Below, one piece after another: positions 23,781 through 32,805 of a stretch of DNA of 64,000 bases. The stretch is from LMUY01 sp965199095 (GTDB lineage Bacteria > Pseudomonadota > Alphaproteobacteria > Acetobacterales > Acetobacteraceae): NCBI GenBank assembly GCA_965199095.1, contig CBDAQM010000004.1:744001-808000 (forward strand), written 5' to 3'. Below the pieces are notes generated by a model that did not search any database, had not been told where the DNA came from, and saw only the letters and a program-made list of their open reading frames with translations. The number at the start of each line of letters is the position of its first letter. The stretch's first letter is position 1. The translations under genes and the position numbers were made by a program.

Positions 23781-25046
23781 ATGCCCATCGCCGATTTCCC
23801 CCTCGTCCTGCAGCCCATCATCCAGCAGGGCTTCCTGGAGCGCGAGTTCGAAACTTCGCTCCGCGCCTCGCTCGGCTTCCGCGCCGTCGCCGACCGCGAG
23901 ACCATCCTCACCGGCCGCGGCCAGACGGTCACGAAGACCCGTGCAGGCTTGCTGCCCATGGCGGACCAGCCTCTGGATCCGGCGGCGAACACCAACTTCG
24001 ACAACGGGCTGCCGCTCGTGCAGTACCCGGTCGAACAGTACACGCTCGGCATGGACCGCTACGGCCAGACCATGGACCTGAACACGGTCGACGAGCGCGT
24101 CGGCCTGGCCAAGCGCTTCCTGCTGAACGCCAACCGGCTCGGCGAAGCGGCAGCCCGCACCGTAGACACGCTGGCCAGGAACGCCCTGTTCGGCACCTAC
24201 ATGGGCGGCACGTCGTTCGTGACCCAGACGCTGGGTGCGCCCGGCACCGTCGTGCACGCGGACAACGTGCTGGGCTTCGTGCCCGGCCTGGTGACCGTCG
24301 GCGCCGAGGCCTACACCATGGTGGGCGTCGTGTTTGACGCCAACAACACCTCCAGCGTTCCTGGTGGCCGCTCCGGCTCGATGATGTTCACCACGAACGT
24401 CAGCGTGGCCGATGGCACTGCCAACGAGCCGATGGTGACCGCGACGGCTCCCACCGTCATCCGCGCCAACGGCCGTGCCAGCACGGCAGCCTTGGTTGCT
24501 GGTGACACCCTGACGATGCTGAACTGCATCCTTGAGGCCGCCGCCATCATGCGCGACAACGCCGTGCCGACCATCAACGGCTGCTACAACGCCTACTTGG
24601 ACAACCAGACCCTCAAGGGCCTGTTCTCGGACCCCGACTTCAAGGAGCTGTTCCGCGGAGCCTACGGCTCGGCCGAATACCGCACGGGCCAGATTATCGA
24701 ACTGTTGGGCGTGCGCTTCGTGCCGACCAACAACGCCCCGCAGCAGACCTTGGGCGGCCTGAAGATCCGCCGCACGCTGGTGTGCGGTGCCGGTGCACTG
24801 GTGGAAGGCGACTTCCAGGGCCAGGACGCGGCCGACACCGAGCGCAGCATCGGTGAGTTCTCGCATGTCGACGGCATCACGATGATTACCCGTGAGCCGA
24901 TGGACAGGCTGCAGGAAATCGTCGCGCAGAGCTGGAAGTGGATTGGTGGATTCTGCGTCCCAACGGACCTGAGCGCGAACTCCTCGACCATCCCGACGGC
25001 AACGAACTCCGCTTACAAGCGCTGCATTGTCATCGAGAGCCTGTAA
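23781..25046 (+). CDS. Major capsid protein
   Basis: 421 aa, AAGGAG 7 bases before ATG. It is placed after the scaffold and has the composition and length of an HK97-fold capsid protein, including an N-terminal arm (FLEREFETSLRASLGFR), a P-domain-like helix (RTVDTLARNALFGTYMG) and a Gly/Thr/Ala-rich middle insertion. The C-terminal segment REPMDRLQEIVAQSWKWIGGF is well folded. It forms the icosahedral shell. Identification rests on position and length more than on a unique motif. Confidence 0.85.
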   Translation: MPIADFPLVLQPIIQQGFLEREFETSLRASLGFRAVADRETILTGRGQTVTKTRAGLLPMADQPLDPAANTNFDNGLPLVQYPVEQYTLGMDRYGQTMDLNTVDERVGLAKRFLLNANRLGEAAARTVDTLARNALFGTYMGGTSFVTQTLGAPGTVVHADNVLGFVPGLVTVGAEAYTMVGVVFDANNTSSVPGGRSGSMMFTTNVSVADGTANEPMVTATAPTVIRANGRASTAALVAGDTLTMLNCILEAAAIMRDNAVPTINGCYNAYLDNQTLKGLFSDPDFKELFRGAYGSAEYRTGQIIELLGVRFVPTNNAPQQTLGGLKIRRTLVCGAGALVEGDFQGQDAADTERSIGEFSHVDGITMITREPMDRLQEIVAQSWKWIGGFCVPTDLSANSSTIPTATNSAYKRCIVIESL

Positions 25047-25049
25047 CCG

Positions 25050-25268
25050 ATGCCGAAGGCCAAGGCGGTGGGGGAGACCCTGCCGCCGGACGCCGAAGCC
25101 GCACCGGCCGAGGCATCCATGCCTGCTGCCGTCCGAATCGTCAGGACGGCTGGCTTCATCGACGAGTTCGGTGACCGCTGGCACTGGGCGGCGGGCGACA
25201 TCGTCCGCAACCCGTACGTCATAGGGCTGCTAGCCGAGCACGGCGTGGTCGCTGAAATCCTGGAGTAG
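25050..25268 (+). CDS. Small head-region protein, unknown
   Basis: 72 aa, 3 bp after the capsid stop, so translationally coupled. A Pro/Ala-rich N-terminus precedes a small domain (IVRTAGFIDEFGDRWHWAAGDIVRNP) and a C-terminal VVAEILE. It may be a head-decoration or joining protein; the family is not recognised. Confidence 0.6.
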   Translation: MPKAKAVGETLPPDAEAAPAEASMPAAVRIVRTAGFIDEFGDRWHWAAGDIVRNPYVIGLLAEHGVVAEILE

Positions 25269-25273
25269 GCTGC

Positions 25274-25681
25274 ATGTCAGGCACCGTCACCGTCCCGGGG
25301 ACGGGTCCTCTCACGCAGGCCGAACGGGTGGACGCCCGCAGGTTCTGCGGGTTCCCGGCGTACGGGGATGCGGCGACCGGCCAGGCCACCTGGTTCTACT
25401 TCGCCAGCTACGGCAACCTGGAATACCGGCTGACCAACCTGTCGGATCCGGAACTGGCGGTGTGCAGGACCTACCTGGCCACGCTGACCACGCTGGAGGC
25501 CGCCATCGTCGGAGCGGCGGCCAACCTGGACACCCAGCAGGCCGCGGTGTGGACCCGAAACCCGCGCGAGGTCCAGGACCGTGAACGGCTCTATGACAGC
25601 TGGCGGAAGAGGCTTTGCGCCTTCATGGGCGTGGAACTGGGTCCCGAGCTACAGGCCAACGGGTGCCGTATCGTCATCTAG
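25274..25681 (+). CDS. Putative head-tail connector
   Basis: 135 aa, 5 bp after the preceding gene. The sequence (FCGFPAYGDAATGQATWFYFASYGNLEYRL region, then RNPREVQDRERLYDSWRKRLC) resembles small neck proteins of tailed phages found after the capsid gene. In that role it would sit beneath the portal ring. The 3' end overlaps the convergent secreted-protein gene by 8 bp. Confidence 0.6.
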   Translation: MSGTVTVPGTGPLTQAERVDARRFCGFPAYGDAATGQATWFYFASYGNLEYRLTNLSDPELAVCRTYLATLTTLEAAIVGAAANLDTQQAAVWTRNPREVQDRERLYDSWRKRLCAFMGVELGPELQANGCRIVI

Positions 25682-26105
25682 GCGGCGTTTCGACGTCGTA
25701 TTTGTAGTTCGGGCACAGCATCTTGAAGATTTTAACGGCCTGCTGCTCATCGTTTCCGCAGCTACCGGACACGGGGAATTTGTAGTCGTTTCGCCACTTC
25801 ATCTTGCCCGCGACGAAAACGCCGGTGGTCATAGTTGCAGCAAAGCAGTTCGCTTCGGCACGGTAGGTGCTCGCTAGGGCGCTCCGAACGCACTCCTGCA
25901 TCGAAGCTCCCACCGCGTATTCGCTTTTGCAGTAACTGTTCGCATCGATGGGAGTCTGGCTCGCCGTCGCCACTGCGAACCGAGTATCTTGCCCCGAAAT
26001 CGATGTTACGACAGCGTCCGGACCCCGGCACGTGGACGGATACTCAAGTGCATGAGCGGCTTGCGAACAGACGGTCGCGATGGCGATTGCTGCGGCGAGA
26101 CGCAT
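25674..26105 (-). CDS. Secreted cysteine-containing moron protein
   Basis: 143 aa with a signal peptide (MRLAAAIAIATVCSQAAHA, cut likely before LEYPSTC) and several cysteines (STC, YCKS, QECV, NCFA, GSC, MLC) that could form disulfides in the periplasm. It is on the opposite strand to the surrounding head and tail genes, overlaps one neighbour by 8 bp and has its own ribosome site (GAGG). Codon use is less GC-rich than its neighbours. Such inserted genes (morons) are often expressed from the lysogen. No family recognised. Confidence 0.7.
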   Translation of the reverse strand: MRLAAAIAIATVCSQAAHALEYPSTCRGPDAVVTSISGQDTRFAVATASQTPIDANSYCKSEYAVGASMQECVRSALASTYRAEANCFAATMTTGVFVAGKMKWRNDYKFPVSGSCGNDEQQAVKIFKMLCPNYKYDVETPPR

Positions 26106-26125
26106 CTTGACCTCGGAGGTTACAC

Positions 26126-26791
26126 GTGGACGGTAGCCTCATCCAGAGCAAGGTCAACCTGGGCTACCGCCTGGCGGCCCAGCGGACAGGCCTGCCGTTC
26201 CAGGTCTACCGCCCGTCCGGCCCGGCGAACCCCATCGTCCCGGCGAACCTCATCACGGTCCTGCCCGCCGCCTTTTCGGCTGACGACTATAGATTCCGCA
26301 GGCCGCAGGGCTACGCCAAGCCGGTGTGGGCCTGCTTGGTGGACGGCGCCGTGACGGTAGTCGGTGACTACCTGGTGGAAGTGGCCGCATTGCCTGGACA
26401 GACTGCCAGGGTCTTCTTCATCAGCTCGCAGCAGCCCCTGCTGCCCATCCAGGCCGTCGAGTGCAACGCCGTGGTAAGCGTGGCACGGCCGGGCCCGGCG
26501 CCCAGCGAGGGCTTCGGCTCCGTCGGCTACGGTGACGCAGCGGCACCCAGCGTGCTCCTGACCTCCTGGCCTGCCAGCGTGCTGGCCGGGACCAAGGGGG
26601 AGAAAGCCGACGACAGCCTGCCGCGCGACACGCGCCAGCCCTGGTACGCCGTGCTCCTGCCGCCCTCCGCCGCCGCCGACATCAGGACGGACGACGTGCT
26701 CACGGACCAGGACGGCAAGCGATACGAAGTCAGCAGCGCCGAACTGTCCTCCCTGGGTTGGCGACTGACGGCTATGTATTCGGGAGCCTGA
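26126..26791 (+). CDS. Phage structural protein, unknown (neck/tail region)
   Basis: 221 aa from GTG 26126 (GGAGG). Beta-rich sequence (PVWACLVDGAVTVVGDYLVEV, DQDGKRYEVSSAELSSLGWR) without signal peptide. Position between the connector and the tail-terminator-like gene points to a head-tail joining or minor tail role. The C-terminal segment (DDVLTDQDGKRYEVSS) resembles the end domain of head-closure proteins. No firm family. Confidence 0.6.
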   Translation: MDGSLIQSKVNLGYRLAAQRTGLPFQVYRPSGPANPIVPANLITVLPAAFSADDYRFRRPQGYAKPVWACLVDGAVTVVGDYLVEVAALPGQTARVFFISSQQPLLPIQAVECNAVVSVARPGPAPSEGFGSVGYGDAAAPSVLLTSWPASVLAGTKGEKADDSLPRDTRQPWYAVLLPPSAAADIRTDDVLTDQDGKRYEVSSAELSSLGWRLTAMYSGA

Positions 26792-26792
26792 C

Positions 26793-26891
26793 ATGGATTT
26801 CCTGGACGCCCTCGGTCGCCTGTTCCAGCTCGTCGCCGAGTTCGTCGGCTACCTGTTCGCCTGGCCCCTGCACACCTTCACTCCTTTCTGA
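26793..26891 (+). CDS. Tiny hydrophobic protein
   Basis: 32 aa (starting MDFLDALGRLFQLVAEF, ending HTFTPF), starting one base after the upstream stop. It is mainly one hydrophobic helix. It keeps frame and spacing between two structural genes, so it may be translated, but length makes this uncertain. Confidence 0.4.
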   Translation: MDFLDALGRLFQLVAEFVGYLFAWPLHTFTPF

Positions 26892-26901
26892 CAGGTGACC
26901 C

Positions 26902-27711
26902 ATGGCCGACCTCTCCGACGTCGAGGTGGCGCTGGAGACCTTGGTGACGGCAGCCGTCTATCCCGCGGGCGTGCCTGCAGGGTCGGCCCCGCCGTCACCT
27001 ACCGCAGGCGCACCGGTCCGCGTGCGCCGCGGCTGGCCTGACGCCACCAAGCTGGACGCCGACTTGGCAGCAGGCATCGTCAACGTCAGCATTTACAGCA
27101 TGCCGGGCCACTCCAGGCCGGTGCCCCGCTACACCGACGAGTGGCGACTGGTCGCCTCTGGTGTGCCGACCATCACCGCGACGGTCACCGGCAATCAGGT
27201 CACCTTCTCCGGATCTGGTGGCCCTGGTCAGCTGGCAGGTGTGCAGCTGGCTGGTGTCGCCTACGCCGTCCAGGCGCCAAGCGATGCCGCAGATGTCGCA
27301 ACTGCCCTGGCCGCAATCGTTCCCGGTGCGACCGCAGACGGTGACGTGCTGACCCTGACTGCCGCTCCGGATTACGCCCGCACGGGTGCCGGGGTGACCG
27401 AGGCCATGGAAGTCCGCCGCCAGGTGCAGGGCTTCCGGATTGGTCTGTGGTGCCCGACACCGGCGACCAGGGACACGGTGGCATCAGTCGTTGACGCCGC
27501 ATTGGCATCCTTCGACCAGGAGTTCGTCACCTTGCCGGACGGATCTGGCGGACTGGTCCGATACCAAGGCACGCTGTCCGACGACGTGCCCAGCAAAGCC
27601 AACCTGTGGCGCAGGGACCTTCAGTATTCGGTCGAGTATCCGACCCTGCTGACACGGACCACGCCGCCCATCCTGTTCCCCACGACGACGGTTCAGCTCT
27701 CCGTCTCGTAG
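26902..27711 (+). CDS. Putative tail completion/terminator protein
   Basis: 269 aa. The N-terminus (LSDVEVALETLVTAAVYPAGV) and C-terminus (NLWRRDLQYSVEYPTL) match the pattern of tail-terminator proteins that lie just before the sheath gene in contractile phages; the middle has an inserted Thr/Val-rich beta segment (TITATVTGNQVTFSGSGGPG). It would cap the tail tube before head joining. No family motif is decisive. Confidence 0.65.
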   Translation: MADLSDVEVALETLVTAAVYPAGVPAGSAPPSPTAGAPVRVRRGWPDATKLDADLAAGIVNVSIYSMPGHSRPVPRYTDEWRLVASGVPTITATVTGNQVTFSGSGGPGQLAGVQLAGVAYAVQAPSDAADVATALAAIVPGATADGDVLTLTAAPDYARTGAGVTEAMEVRRQVQGFRIGLWCPTPATRDTVASVVDAALASFDQEFVTLPDGSGGLVRYQGTLSDDVPSKANLWRRDLQYSVEYPTLLTRTTPPILFPTTTVQLSVS

Positions 27712-27805
27712 TTCCTGGCGGCCTCTGCCGCACTCGGACATCCAAAACCCAAACCAGCGCGCCGGATCCACTCCGGGGTGCATAACATGCTGAGGAAAAC
27801 CCTAC

Positions 27806-29353
27806 ATGAACGCCATCGTCCAGGCAGGTGCCATCAACCCAGCCGCCACCCTCGTCGCCGGTGTCTACACCGTCATCGTCCCGCCGCCCGTCGTCCTGCA
27901 GGGCGCCCCCACGGACATCCTGGGTCTCGTCGGCGCGGCATCCTGGGGTCCTGTCGGCCTGCCGGTTGCCGTCGGCGACCCGAGCGGTGCGACGTCCAGC
28001 TTCGGCGCACAGGCGAACCGCAAGCATGACCTGGTTTCCGCCGTCAGCATCGCAGCTCTGCAGGGTGCAAACAGCTTCCGGATGGTCCGTGCGACCGATG
28101 GCACCGATGCCGCGGCCACCGACACCATCGCGGCCAATGCGCTGGCCGTGTCCCCGAACTTCTTCGCGGCCTTGGCTGCCGCCCTGAATGCGGGTGCCGG
28201 TGTCCTGCGTGGACCCAGCGCCTTCGTCCGCTTCAACGCCGCGACCGGCGTGCTGACCGCTCTCTACACCGGCATCGTAGGCAACACGGTGTCCATCGCT
28301 GTCGGCAAGGGGTCCAAGGTCGGCACATTCCGCGCTGCCGTGTCCGCACAGGGCCGCACCGCCGAGGTGTTCGACAACCTGCCCGGCGAGCCTGCCACGG
28401 TGGTGAACGTCAGCTATGCGCTGGCAGGTGGAACCGACGGAGACGCCGGGGTCACCGCGCACATGCTCGTCGGCCAGGACGTCGCTCCGCGCACCGGCAT
28501 GTATGCCTTGCGTGGCCAGGGCTGCAGCGCCATGGCGTTGGTCGAATGCGACGACCCGACCGCCTGGAGCGAGCAGGTTCCGTTCTGCCAGTCCGAAGGC
28601 CTGCAGGGCTACGTGGCAGGCGCCGCGGGCGACACGGTCACCACCGGACCGGTCAACAAGTCCAGCGCTGGCATCGATGACTACAGCATGAGTGTGCTGC
28701 TGGGCGACTGGCTCTACTGGCAGGACGACGTCAACAACGTCCTCCGCCTGGTCAGCCCGGCTACGGTCGCGGCTGGCAAGAGGGTCGCGTTGGCTCCCAA
28801 CGAAAGCATCCTCAACAAGCCCTTGTTCGGCATCCTCGGGTCGCAGCGTTCCGGCGAAGTCGGCAACGGAGCCTTGGTCAGCTACACGTCGGCCGAGCTC
28901 GAGGTCCTGGTGCTGGCCGGTATCGACGTCGTAGGCAACCCGGCACCGGGCGGCTCCTACTGGTCGGCTCTCGTCGGCCACAACAGCAGCTCGGACGCCA
29001 GCAGGCAGTCAGACTCGTACACGCAGATGACGGACTTCCTCGCGAGGACCATCAACGGCGGCATGGGGATCTACGTCGGCAAGCCCAACAGCCTTCCGTG
29101 GCTGCGCAGGATTGCTGCGACCCTGCGGTCCCTGTGCGCCAACGTCGAGACGGTCGGCCTAATCGGCGACGATGACGGCTCCGTGCCCTACTCGGTGACC
29201 TGCGACCTCAGCAACAACCCGAATGATAAGCGCGGCCTCGGCTACACGCAGGCCGACGTCCGCATCCGCTATCAGGGCATCACCGAGAAGCTTTTGGTCA
29301 ACCTCGAGGGTGGCGCCACCGTCACAATCGGCAGTTCGTCCACGGCCTCCTGA
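27806..29353 (+). CDS. Contractile tail sheath protein
   Basis: 515 aa, TGAGGAAAA ribosome site. It contains the sheath pattern: N-terminal GVYTVIVPPPVVLQGAPTDI, a central inserted domain, and the conserved C-terminal NGGMGIYVGKPNSLPWLRR. Sheath subunits surround the tube and contract to drive it through the envelope. Its presence makes this a contractile-tailed (myovirus-type) phage. Full length. Confidence 0.92.
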   Translation: MNAIVQAGAINPAATLVAGVYTVIVPPPVVLQGAPTDILGLVGAASWGPVGLPVAVGDPSGATSSFGAQANRKHDLVSAVSIAALQGANSFRMVRATDGTDAAATDTIAANALAVSPNFFAALAAALNAGAGVLRGPSAFVRFNAATGVLTALYTGIVGNTVSIAVGKGSKVGTFRAAVSAQGRTAEVFDNLPGEPATVVNVSYALAGGTDGDAGVTAHMLVGQDVAPRTGMYALRGQGCSAMALVECDDPTAWSEQVPFCQSEGLQGYVAGAAGDTVTTGPVNKSSAGIDDYSMSVLLGDWLYWQDDVNNVLRLVSPATVAAGKRVALAPNESILNKPLFGILGSQRSGEVGNGALVSYTSAELEVLVLAGIDVVGNPAPGGSYWSALVGHNSSSDASRQSDSYTQMTDFLARTINGGMGIYVGKPNSLPWLRRIAATLRSLCANVETVGLIGDDDGSVPYSVTCDLSNNPNDKRGLGYTQADVRIRYQGITEKLLVNLEGGATVTIGSSSTAS

Positions 29354-29424
29354 CCGGCCCGGCTTCCACAATCCACGTAACCAGGGGCGGCCTTAGGGCT
29401 GCCCTCATCGTTTGAGGGCGCAAC

Positions 29425-29874
29425 ATGGCAACCCCGACTCCCAGCAACTCCTTTTCCGTTGGCAAGGACCTCAGCGTCGTGCTGACCGGCCCAGGCGGCA
29501 CCGTAATCGAGCTGCCCAAGCTGACCGGCTGGCATTTCGAGCCCCAGTACGACAGCTTCACCAGCAAGCCGCTGGATGGGCCGAAGCGCATGCTTGACCT
29601 GCCGGACGGCCACAACTTCGCGCTCAAGTTCGACAGGGAAGATGCCCAGGTCGACCAGTTCTTCGCAGCCCTCGAGGCGGCATACTGGGCCCTGGGTGGC
29701 TTCGTGCCGTCGTTCACCATGTATGCCTACATCACGGAACGGAACGGCAGCCAGACAACGTTTGAATTCACCGAATCGACCGTGAAATACAAGCAGGGAG
29801 AATGGAAGAGCGGCAGCCCGGTCGCCGGTCAGATTGACGGCTACGCCCGCTACTGGCGCGTCGTGGGGAGCTAA
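29425..29874 (+). CDS. Tail tube protein
   Basis: 149 aa, following the sheath gene as in P2- and Mu-like phages. Beta-rich (SFSVGKDLSVVLTGPGGT, HNFALKFDREDAQVDQFF, YITERNGSQTTFEF), the right size for an inner tube subunit (FII-like). It forms the tube through which DNA passes. GAGGG precedes the ATG. Confidence 0.85.
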   Translation: MATPTPSNSFSVGKDLSVVLTGPGGTVIELPKLTGWHFEPQYDSFTSKPLDGPKRMLDLPDGHNFALKFDREDAQVDQFFAALEAAYWALGGFVPSFTMYAYITERNGSQTTFEFTESTVKYKQGEWKSGSPVAGQIDGYARYWRVVGS

Positions 29875-29877
29875 CCA

Positions 29878-30264
29878 ATGGGCGACGCTCTCCAGACGGC
29901 CAGCCAGCGCATCATTGCCGATGCAGGTGCCACCGCGGAAGTCACAGACGGTCTGGGCCGGAAAATCGTAATCGGCAAGATGTCGGTCATCGACCAGGCT
30001 CGGCTAGCCAAGGCCGTCGGCGCCGAGCACAGCGGCAACGAGGGTTACATGCAGTTCGCGAGGGCAGCGTGCTGCATCCGCAGCGTGGACGGCGTGCCAT
30101 ACCCGATGCCCAAGTCGGCCCCCGAGGTCGAGGCGGCCATCGTGCGCATGGGCGACGCAGCCTATTTGCTCGTCGTTTTGCAAGTCAACAAGTGGATGCA
30201 GGCCGCCAGCGAGTCGCTTGAAGAGGCCATCAAGGCCAGCTTCGCGGACAACGTAAAAAACTAA
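29878..30264 (+). CDS. Tail assembly chaperone, short form
   Basis: 128 aa, 3 bp after the tube gene. Helical with acidic C-terminus ending ASFADNVKN. It occupies the position of lambda G or T4-like chaperones that hold the tape measure during tail assembly. It ends at a TAA directly after a slippery site, so a longer form is also expected. Confidence 0.8.
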   Translation: MGDALQTASQRIIADAGATAEVTDGLGRKIVIGKMSVIDQARLAKAVGAEHSGNEGYMQFARAACCIRSVDGVPYPMPKSAPEVEAAIVRMGDAAYLLVVLQVNKWMQAASESLEEAIKASFADNVKN

Positions 30265-30452
30265 TCCGGCACCCGGGGCTTCGTGGCGTCCTCTGGCTCA
30301 CGAAGAACGGCATCCCCTTCGATGTCGCCGCGGCTCTGCCGGATGATGAGCGTGAAGCCTGGGGAATCGTCTTTTGCGAGTTTGAAGGCGGCTCCTTCGA
30401 CGAGGAAGTGATGGCGTGGCGCAAGCCTGGGGAGAAGCCGCCAGATGCGTGA
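29878..30452 (+). CDS. Tail assembly chaperone, -1 frameshift fusion (G-T type)
   Basis: Ribosomes slipping back one base at 30255-30261 would read through 63 further codons (LIRHPGLRGVLWLTKNGIP... to ...EVMAWRKPGEKPPDA) and stop at 30452, giving a 191-aa fusion. The extension has no start of its own and has tail-chaperone character. Its stop overlaps the next gene's ATG (30445). This pairing of a short and long chaperone before the tape measure is the standard arrangement in long-tailed phages. Confidence 0.8.
30255..30261 (+). promoter_or_regulatory. Programmed -1 ribosomal frameshift site
   Basis: A AAA AAC is in the zero frame (GTA AAA AAC TAA), a canonical X XXY YYZ heptamer, with the zero-frame stop immediately after. 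A GC-rich downstream stretch (CACCCGGGGCTTCG) could add structure. Confidence 0.85.
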
Positions 30453-30927
30453 GTTCAGCAGCCTGGCCGATTTCGCCTTCCACCTGGCAGGCTTGCACGC
30501 CAAGGTCGAGCACCGGATCCACGAGAGCATGGTCGAGGCGGCGCCGCTGATAGAGGCGGAGGCCAAGGCCGAACTGGGCACCTACCAGGGTGCGGCTGGC
30601 CCATTCGCGGCCTGGCAGGCGCTGGCAGACGTCACGGTTGCCGAGCGTGCGCGTGCCGGTGTCAAGCCCAACGATCCATTGCTGATTTCCGGCGAGCTGC
30701 GCGACAGCATCCACCACCAGGTGGAGGGGGCCGAGGCGGCAATCGGCAGCGACAGCGACGTGGCCGTCTACCAGGAGCTAGGCACCGAGCACATCCCGGC
30801 GCGCTCCTTCTTGGGGCATGCCGCCGTCGTCAAGGGTCCCGAAGTCGCTCGGATCCTGGGCGAGGGCGTCGTGTCCGCCCTGGTCGGCGAAGAGGTCCGG
30901 AACGGGCGCATACCCATCAGTGAATGA
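30445..30927 (+). CDS. Tail completion protein (gp10/gpS-like)
   Basis: 160 aa. Helical N-terminus (FAFHLAGLHAKVEHRIHESM) with a GPFAAWQALADVTV motif and the distinctive end LLISGELRDSIHHQVEG, then VAVYQELGTEHIPARSFLG. This is the HK97 gp10/P2 gpS-like tail-completion fold, needed for tail length or head joining. It overlaps the frameshift extension stop by 8 bp. Confidence 0.8.
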   Translation: MREFSSLADFAFHLAGLHAKVEHRIHESMVEAAPLIEAEAKAELGTYQGAAGPFAAWQALADVTVAERARAGVKPNDPLLISGELRDSIHHQVEGAEAAIGSDSDVAVYQELGTEHIPARSFLGHAAVVKGPEVARILGEGVVSALVGEEVRNGRIPISE

Positions 30928-30936
30928 GGTCGGGCC

Positions 30937-32805
30937 ATGATTGACGCCTACAAAATCGGCGTCAGCCTGAGCATGACGAACGGCGTAAGCGGCGTGCTGG
31001 CTGTCATCGCCAAGGACGTCATGGGCCTGCACGGGCACATCGACCGCACCACCGAAAGCCTAGGCCGCATGAAGCTCGCCATGGTCGGCGCTGCGTCCGT
31101 GATGGGTGGGGCCGCCATCCTGGGCGTCATGAAGAACTTGGCGGATGCGGCCAAGGAATACCGCGTTGAGATGTCGCGTCTGCCCGGCGCCGGGTTCTCG
31201 CCCGCCCAGGCCGGTGCGGCCAGCGGCAAAGCTTGGGAGGTGGCGACGTCCACCCCTGGGGCCAGCCTGCCGCACACGCTCGCCCACATCCGCGAAATGC
31301 GCGAGGTCCTCGGGACGCCCGAGGCTGCCACTGCCGCATCCGACGTAGTCGAGAAGTTGGCTGTCGCTCTGCATGGGCAGACCGGCCTGGATGCCGAGAG
31401 CAGCCTCAAGTTCCTGACGAAGGCGGTCGAGCTGCAAGCACAGGAGCACCTGTTCGACCGCAACGGCCAGTTCAACAAAGACGAGTTCTCGTCCCGAATG
31501 GATGCGGCGTTCAAGTTTGTTGTGGCCGCCAACGGCTTTGTTAAGCCAGAGCAGATGACCGGCATGCTGCAGCAGGCCGGTATCGGCGCACAGATGCAGG
31601 ATTACAGGCAGTTTTGGAGGAACGCCCTGATGCCTGCCATTGAGCAGGGCGGCTTGCGCGCGGGCACCGGCCAGGCTGCGGACTACAGGACACTGGTCAG
31701 CGGCATCGCTGGCAAGGACCGGCAAGAGGAATGGGTCCGCGCGGGCCTGATGCACTGGACGGGCACCGGCAAGTCCAGGAAGGCCACCCTGAATGACGAC
31801 GGGCTGGCTGCACTGAACGGGCCGGGCGGCGTCAACGACTTCGTCGAGAAGAAGCTGGTTCCGGGCCTGCTGAAGCGGCTCAACTTGGCTTCCATCGACT
31901 CCCCGGGCGCTGTCGAAGCAATGCGGGCTTGGGTGCAGAAGAACGAGAGTGTGGAAACGGCCCGGCGGTCCCTATCGGTCTATTTGAACCGTGTCGGCAT
32001 GGAGAAGGCGCAGCATAACTACGACCAAACGGCAGGCTTCGAACAAACGTACCGGCAGCAGGTCGCGTCCAACCCTGAGGTGCAGGAAAAGGCAATTTCC
32101 GAGGCACTCAAGAACCTGAAGACGGCTCTCGGTGACCCGCTCTGGGACCCGGCTCTCGGTATCATGACCCGCATCACGTCGACGCTGAATACGCTGGCGA
32201 AGGCGGCTCACGACAACCCCGAAACGGTCGCGCAGCTCGAGAAAGTGGCGGCCGTGGTTGCCGGTGTGATGATGCTGGGCGGTGCTGCGGCAGTCGGTGC
32301 CGCGGCGCTCGGTCCTCTCGTAGGTGCCCTGGGCGTCCTGGCCGGACCTGTCGGCCTGATTGCGGTCGCTGCCGGTGTGGTTGCCCTATCTCAGGGTCTG
32401 CCAGGCCTGGCACACGCAATCGACGATGTCCTGGGCGTGCTCAAGGGCGTTGCAGGCTTCGTGTCCGGCATCGGCGAAGGCGTCTACGGCAAGGGTGGAC
32501 TTTTGGGTCCGTCGGCGACCCCGGCGGACCGTAGCCAGCAGTTGCAGGGCACGCTGAACAGGTTCTTTCAGGAACACCCGGACCAAGCCCCGCCAGGCCT
32601 GGCCAAGAAGTCGTCCTACATCCAGCCGCCTGCTACGAACGGTGCGGCCCGGGTGCAGACCATCACGTACGTCCAGCTCGACAAGCGGACCATCGCCAGG
32701 GCCGTCAGCGAAGAGCAGGGCCGCGTGATGTCCGGGCCCAGTGCGTCCGGCACCGGCTACGACGTCCGCGCCAGCGCCATGCAGCCAGGAGTGACCACGC
32801 TATGA
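30937..32805 (+). CDS. Tail tape measure protein
   Basis: 622 aa, fairly short, so the tail should be short (about 0.15 nm per residue gives roughly 90 nm). It has a long helical body, hydrophobic segments near residues 440-480 (MMLGGAAAVGAAALGPLV, GLIAVAAGVVALSQG) and a polar tail. It sets tail length and may pass into the membrane during DNA entry. It follows the chaperone pair as expected and overlaps the next gene by 4 bp. Confidence 0.9.
   Translation: MIDAYKIGVSLSMTNGVSGVLAVIAKDVMGLHGHIDRTTESLGRMKLAMVGAASVMGGAAILGVMKNLADAAKEYRVEMSRLPGAGFSPAQAGAASGKAWEVATSTPGASLPHTLAHIREMREVLGTPEAATAASDVVEKLAVALHGQTGLDAESSLKFLTKAVELQAQEHLFDRNGQFNKDEFSSRMDAAFKFVVAANGFVKPEQMTGMLQQAGIGAQMQDYRQFWRNALMPAIEQGGLRAGTGQAADYRTLVSGIAGKDRQEEWVRAGLMHWTGTGKSRKATLNDDGLAALNGPGGVNDFVEKKLVPGLLKRLNLASIDSPGAVEAMRAWVQKNESVETARRSLSVYLNRVGMEKAQHNYDQTAGFEQTYRQQVASNPEVQEKAISEALKNLKTALGDPLWDPALGIMTRITSTLNTLAKAAHDNPETVAQLEKVAAVVAGVMMLGGAAAVGAAALGPLVGALGVLAGPVGLIAVAAGVVALSQGLPGLAHAIDDVLGVLKGVAGFVSGIGEGVYGKGGLLGPSATPADRSQQLQGTLNRFFQEHPDQAPPGLAKKSSYIQPPATNGAARVQTITYVQLDKRTIARAVSEEQGRVMSGPSASGTGYDVRASAMQPGVTTL

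Noticed and set aside
23766..25184. 472-aa minus-strand open frame opposite the capsid gene
   Set aside because: Antisense shadow; His/Gly/Ala-rich with no domain, while the plus gene fits position and composition.
27527..28981. 484-aa minus-strand open frame opposite the sheath gene
   Set aside because: Antisense shadow of a clear tail sheath gene.
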